A stretch of 47,836 nucleotides of DNA, from positions 1 to 47,836 of the forward strand of contig NZ_KZ478025.1 in the NCBI RefSeq assembly GCF_002837185.1, in the 5' to 3' direction. This DNA comes from Pseudomonas fluorescens. Its GTDB lineage: Bacteria; Pseudomonadota; Gammaproteobacteria; Pseudomonadales; Pseudomonadaceae. Of this stretch, positions 44,528-47,836 are shown piece by piece (position 1 is the first letter of the stretch; every line of letters starts with the position of its first letter). Below the pieces are notes generated by a model. The model was given only the letters and a program-made list of their open reading frames with translations. It made no database searches and was not told where the DNA came from. The translations under genes were made by a program, and so were the position numbers.

Positions 44528-44568
44528 TTTAGCCACCGCAGAGTTTTTCATCGCAAAGGGAGGGCAGG

Positions 44569-45330
44569 ATGTCAGCGCTGGTCAATCAGTTAGTTGCTCA
44601 GGTCATTGGCCTGGAAGTGGGATTACTGAGCTGCCAGGCTCGTCTTGCCGCCGTCACCGACGATGAAGCCTTGCATGATCTGCGCACCACGGTGCGCCGT
44701 TTGCGCAGCCTGTTGCGGCCCTTGCGCGGGTTACCGGGTGTCGAACAGCTTGAATCCGCCGCCCGCACCGTCGGCCAATTGACCACGCCGCTGCGTGACC
44801 GCGAAGTGCTGGCGGCGTACTTGCACCAGCACGGGCATCATCAGGCGGCTGAGCGTCGTCTGCGCCTGCAACCTGAGGCCTATCGCCAGGTGGCGCAAAG
44901 CCCGGAGCTGGCCCAGCTGCTGCAGATCCTTGATGCGTTTCCACGCTTTATCCGTGCATCCCAACACCAGAAACTGCTCAAGAGCCTGCGCTCACGCATC
45001 CAGAAACGCCTGGCCAAGCAATGGAAAACACTCAATCACGCGCTCAAGGATCCAGCGCATGATCGCCACCGTTTGCGCTTGCTGATCAAGCGTGTGCGCT
45101 ACGCGGCCGAAGCGTACCCCGAGTTGGACAAGCTGCCGGCCAACGCCGTGGCCGCTTTGAAAAAAGCGCAGGGCGTGCTGGGTGACTGGCATGACTGCTG
45201 GCAATGGCTGCTCCAGGCCGAGCACCAGGCTGACCTGCAGCCCTGCATTGCGACCTGGCGTGCCGCCATGGTCAAGGCCGAGGCACGGGCGGATCGTGTG
45301 CTGGATAAACTCGGCGCCGATTGTTTCTGA
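44569..45330 (+). CDS. CHAD domain protein
   Basis: Alpha-helical CHAD protein of 253 residues. Conserved His and basic residues appear in ALHDLRTTVRRLRSLLRPLR, HRLRLLIKRVRYAAEAYPEL and LGDWHDCWQWL, matching the two helical repeats of the family. CHAD domains bind inorganic polyphosphate and can target proteins to polyphosphate or PHA granules. It is a stand-alone CHAD without the CYTH triphosphatase domain often fused to it. A strong ribosome site (AGGGAGGGCAGG) precedes the ATG. Confidence 0.88.
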   Translation: MSALVNQLVAQVIGLEVGLLSCQARLAAVTDDEALHDLRTTVRRLRSLLRPLRGLPGVEQLESAARTVGQLTTPLRDREVLAAYLHQHGHHQAAERRLRLQPEAYRQVAQSPELAQLLQILDAFPRFIRASQHQKLLKSLRSRIQKRLAKQWKTLNHALKDPAHDRHRLRLLIKRVRYAAEAYPELDKLPANAVAALKKAQGVLGDWHDCWQWLLQAEHQADLQPCIATWRAAMVKAEARADRVLDKLGADCF

Positions 45331-45419
45331 ACCGGTCCGGCTTTTGGCCGGAATAGGCGCTGTGCCTGGCGGGGTGGATGGTTAAGATCTCCGCATCGTT
45401 TGCTTGATGTGAGGTCGCC

Positions 45420-46217
45420 ATGCGCTTTAGTGATTTGCTCGACGCTGCTCGCAGTCACCCGTTGGATGTCACCATTCCCGCCGAATGGGCCCAGGGCCGC
45501 GCCACGTTTGGTGGTTTGGTCGCCGCCTTGCAGTACGAGGCCTTGCGTTCGCACGTTCCGGCAGACCGGCCGCTGCGCTCACTGGCGATCACCTTCGTGG
45601 GCCCGGTAGCGCCGGATGTATCCGCCAGTTATCAGGTTGAAGTGCTGCGCGAAGGCAAGGCCGTCAGCCAATTGCTGGGCCGTGTGGTGCAGAACGGTGA
45701 AGTGGCGACGCTGGTCCAGGCCAGTTTCGGTGCGTCCCGTGAGTCAGAGATTGATGTAGCGAGCGAGCCGCCACCGGTGTTCAAACAGTGGGATGAATGC
45801 CAGGAGCTGCCCTATATCAAGGGCGTCACGCCCGAATTCATGCGGCACCTGGCAATGCGCTGGAGCGTCGGCGGCCTGCCGTTTACCGGCAATAAATCCC
45901 GTGACATGGGCGGTTGGGTACGTTTGCGTGGGGATGTGAAGGAGGAACCGCTGACCGAGGCGCACATCCTCGCACTGGTCGATGCCTGGCCCCCGGCGTT
46001 GCTCCCGCATTTGCGCAAACCGGCGCCGGGCAGCACCTTGACCTGGACCATCGAGTTCATCCAGCCATTGCAGAACCTGACCACCCTTGACTGGTGCCAA
46101 TACCACGTCAACATCGAACACGCCCGCGACGGCTACGGCCACGCCGCCGCCGCGCTCTGGAGCCCGACCGGCGAATTGATCGCGCTCAGCCGCCAGACCG
46201 TAGTGGTCTTCGCCTGA
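45420..46217 (+). CDS. TesB-like acyl-CoA thioesterase
   Basis: Double-hotdog thioesterase of 265 residues. The N-terminal hotdog has GRATFGGLVAALQYEALRSH and RSLAITFVGPVAPD; the C-terminal one has GGWVRLRGD, ALVDAWPPALL, STLTWTIEFIQP and a final HAAAALWSPTGELIALSRQT. This is the pattern of TesB-like acyl-CoA hydrolases. Substrate chain length is not readable. GAGG precedes the ATG. It converges with the Mpo1-like gene, with only 3 bases between stop codons. Confidence 0.88.
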   Translation: MRFSDLLDAARSHPLDVTIPAEWAQGRATFGGLVAALQYEALRSHVPADRPLRSLAITFVGPVAPDVSASYQVEVLREGKAVSQLLGRVVQNGEVATLVQASFGASRESEIDVASEPPPVFKQWDECQELPYIKGVTPEFMRHLAMRWSVGGLPFTGNKSRDMGGWVRLRGDVKEEPLTEAHILALVDAWPPALLPHLRKPAPGSTLTWTIEFIQPLQNLTTLDWCQYHVNIEHARDGYGHAAAALWSPTGELIALSRQTVVVFA

Positions 46218-46220
46218 CAT

Positions 46221-46583
46221 TCAACGCGAGTGGCGCCGACGCCACGCGCGCCACCAGCCACCACTGAGCACAAAGCGCGGAAACGTCACGAATTGCTCGA
46301 CCACCAGGCGTTGCACCGCGTCCTTACGGTCGCTGAACGGCTCACTGGCCTGGGCTTCCAGGCTATGGCCGTGACGCTGCAACGCCAGGCCCGCCAGGAT
46401 GCCGATCACGCCGATGGCAACACTGACCAGACTCAGGCTGAACACGCCGGAGACGATCAACAAGAAGCCGATGATGAACAGCGGCACGGCAATCAGGTGC
46501 AAGGCCAGGTTGGCCGGGTGCTGATGGTTTTGTGGGTAGTGACGCCATTGCCAGGCGGGGAGATTGGGGTGACGTTTGCCCAT
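46221..46583 (-). CDS. Mpo1-like small membrane protein
   Basis: Protein of 120 residues with two or three membrane helices. HYPQNHQHPANLALHLIAVP followed by LFIIGFLLI matches the conserved His-x-Asn region of the Mpo1/DUF962-like family, whose yeast member is a 2-hydroxy fatty acid dioxygenase. The C-terminus is basic and amphipathic (EPFSDRKDAVQRLVVEQFVT). The bacterial role is unknown. AGAGGA precedes the ATG on the minus strand. Confidence 0.65.
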   Translation of the reverse strand: MGKRHPNLPAWQWRHYPQNHQHPANLALHLIAVPLFIIGFLLIVSGVFSLSLVSVAIGVIGILAGLALQRHGHSLEAQASEPFSDRKDAVQRLVVEQFVTFPRFVLSGGWWRAWRRRHSR

Positions 46584-46709
46584 GATGGTGAATCCTCTGT
46601 CCGTTGAAACAACTTGGATGGAGTTTAGGTGGGAGAGGGTGGGGCGGCGAATTGGGGTTGACTATGGGGGTCATAGTTGCCGTTCTGAGAATTTGAATGC
46701 CGCCTATGA

Positions 46710-47129
46710 CTACAGATTTTCCCAATCGTGGTCATCCGGGTCAGGGCAGTTTATGTAAACGGACGGCCCATCTAGAGATAACCATTTAACCCTGAACTCA
46801 ATAGAGGCTTCTTTAGATTTTGCGGTAAATAAAAAACCCTCGTGTTCTTGCTTTATATTGGCAATGAAAACTTCTCTTCTAGGAAGGTTTACTATTCGTA
46901 AGTCGCTCACTCCTAAGCAGCTTAGGCCAATTCTGCAAGTGTTATAACCTTTGTTTTTCCATTTTTCAGGTAAGCGATCAGGGAATTCTGGTATGTCAAA
47001 ACCAATCCCCACGTCGGGTCGGTCATTTTCGATGGTTAATGAATGTATATAGATTTTTCCAATTTCAACTGGATAACTAAATACTTTGTTGAAGAAAATA
47101 GTTTCTTCTAGACTATTCCAGTATTTCAT
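46710..47129 (-). CDS. Imm50-like immunity protein
   Basis: AT-rich gene for a 139-residue cytoplasmic protein, MKYWNSLEETIFFNKVFSYP onward. It has VEIGKIYIHSLTIENDRPDV, IGFDIPEFPDRLPEKWKNKG, YNTCRIGLSCLGVSDLRI and a short beta-rich end. The spacing of aromatic and Asp/Pro residues resembles the Imm50 family. It overlaps the end of the RHS toxin gene by 17 bases, the position expected for a cognate antitoxin. An AGGA lies 7 bases before the ATG at 47129; a longer frame from 47252 lies inside the toxin and was rejected. Confidence 0.65.
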   Translation of the reverse strand: MKYWNSLEETIFFNKVFSYPVEIGKIYIHSLTIENDRPDVGIGFDIPEFPDRLPEKWKNKGYNTCRIGLSCLGVSDLRIVNLPRREVFIANIKQEHEGFLFTAKSKEASIEFRVKWLSLDGPSVYINCPDPDDHDWENL

Positions 47130-47836
47130 TTTTTTTCCTGAATGGGTAATGGTCTTTTGTGCCCGGGACGCTGCCAGTTCGGGGTGTCGCAATAGGTCGT
47201 AGGTTGAAGTGAGCACCCTGGTCACCTTTTTTATTTGTATCTCCAAATACATGCCCGGCAGAGTGGTCCTGAATTAGCACTATAGAACCATCGGCTCTCG
47301 TGTATTGGTACACCCTCGTGTTAGTGGGTTTTCCCAAGCTGTCTAAAATGCTTCGCTGATTTATATCTGACATTTTAACCGTTCCGTATTGTTTTTCTAA
47401 TCCGGATTTTGCGTCGGCGACTTTATCAGGTTGTTGTGACATAGGAATATTCGCATCTCTTTTCGCCTCTCGAAACGCTCCTCTCCTAGAAATATTAGGG
47501 ATGTCCGGCTCGGCCGGAGAAGAACAGGTTGGGCTTTTCGTTCCCAAACCAGGACAGTTGAAGCTTAGCCCTAACGGATCCACCCATCCCGTTGGGTTGG
47601 GCACGTACTGATACGCATTGATCCCACCCGCCAGCTTTACCGGGTCCGGCGTCAGGTAACGACCAATATCCGGATGGTAGTAGCGATGGCGGTTGTAGTG
47701 CAGGCCGCTTTCCTGGTCGTAGTACTGGCCTTGAAAACGTAGTGGGTTGTCGATTTTGCCTACGTCCAGCCGGGCGATCTGGCCGTAGGCGCGGTAGTGG
47801 GCGGACCAGGCGATTTCGCCGTCGGGCGTTGTAAGT
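47113..47836 (-). CDS. RHS-repeat polymorphic toxin, C-terminal part (cut by window edge)
   Basis: Only the last 240 or so residues are visible; the 5' end lies beyond the window. The first part is RHS core: FQGQYYDQESGLHYNRHRYY, HPDIGRYLTPDPVKLAGGIN and the hyperconserved closing motif NPTGWVDPLGL. After that the sequence turns AT-rich and unrelated: a tip of about 150 residues with RRGAFREAKRDANIPMSQQP, VYQYTRADGSIVLIQDHSAG, HVFGDTNKKGDQGAHFNLRP and TGSVPGTKDHYPF. The ordered His/Asp/Asn residues suggest an HNH/endonuclease VII-fold DNase. The immunity gene overlaps its stop. Confidence 0.88.
   Translation of the reverse strand, partial: LTTPDGEIAWSAHYRAYGQIARLDVGKIDNPLRFQGQYYDQESGLHYNRHRYYHPDIGRYLTPDPVKLAGGINAYQYVPNPTGWVDPLGLSFNCPGLGTKSPTCSSPAEPDIPNISRRGAFREAKRDANIPMSQQPDKVADAKSGLEKQYGTVKMSDINQRSILDSLGKPTNTRVYQYTRADGSIVLIQDHSAGHVFGDTNKKGDQGAHFNLRPIATPRTGSVPGTKDHYPFRKKNEILE

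Noticed and set aside
45334..45352. Hairpin TCCGGC-TTTTG-GCCGGA after the CHAD gene as a terminator
   Set aside because: The stem is short and no T-tract follows; too weak to call.

Overview
The window is a chromosomal segment of a fluorescent-group Pseudomonas. Three things support this: the gene order gyrA-serC-pheA-hisC-tyrA/aroA-cmk-rpsA-ihfB, the O-antigen locus lying between ihfB and wbpM-comEA as in P. aeruginosa, and two families of Pseudomonas REP palindromes in the intergenic gaps. Core genes are GC-rich. Three blocks are visibly AT-richer and look acquired: the gtr cassette, the O-antigen cluster, and the toxin/immunity end.

Region 1 (1-11400): gyrA, then a tightly packed or overlapping operon for serine and aromatic amino acids (serC, pheA, hisC, a tyrA-aroA fusion), then cmk and rpsA. 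A strong terminator with A- and T-tracts on both sides closes it.

Region 2 (11400-15000): a three-gene minus-strand cassette (gtrA, gtrB and a large polytopic membrane protein) of the type that glycosylates O-antigen, inserted between rpsA and ihfB. A small cysteine-rich lipoprotein follows.

Region 3 (15100-31800): ihfB, lapA and wzz, then an O-antigen cluster. It combines a WecE/RffA-like Fuc4N transaminase with a WzxE-like flippase (as in enterobacterial common antigen), an EpsG-like polymerase, two glycosyltransferases, an inverting UDP-GlcNAc route with a short RmlD-type reductase (suggesting L-QuiNAc or L-RhaNAc rather than L-FucNAc), and the Pseudomonas initiation module wbpV-wbpL-wbpM. 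comEA closes the region.

Region 4 (31800-42900): a DUF1989 protein, a tiny DUF2897 gene, an ethanolamine permease (eat) with a convincing sigma-54 promoter, and the complete kdpFABC-kdpDE potassium system. REP pairs separate kdpD from both neighbours.

Region 5 (42900-47836): a patatin-like hydrolase, a small lipoprotein, a CHAD protein, a TesB-like thioesterase and an Mpo1-like membrane protein. At the right edge is the 3' end of an RHS polymorphic toxin (HNH/EndoVII-type tip) overlapping an Imm50-like immunity gene.

All functional calls come from reading the sequence and recalled family motifs; no database search was run. The most distinctive content is the hybrid O-antigen locus with its modification cassette, the RHS toxin/immunity pair, and the sigma-54 control region of eat.
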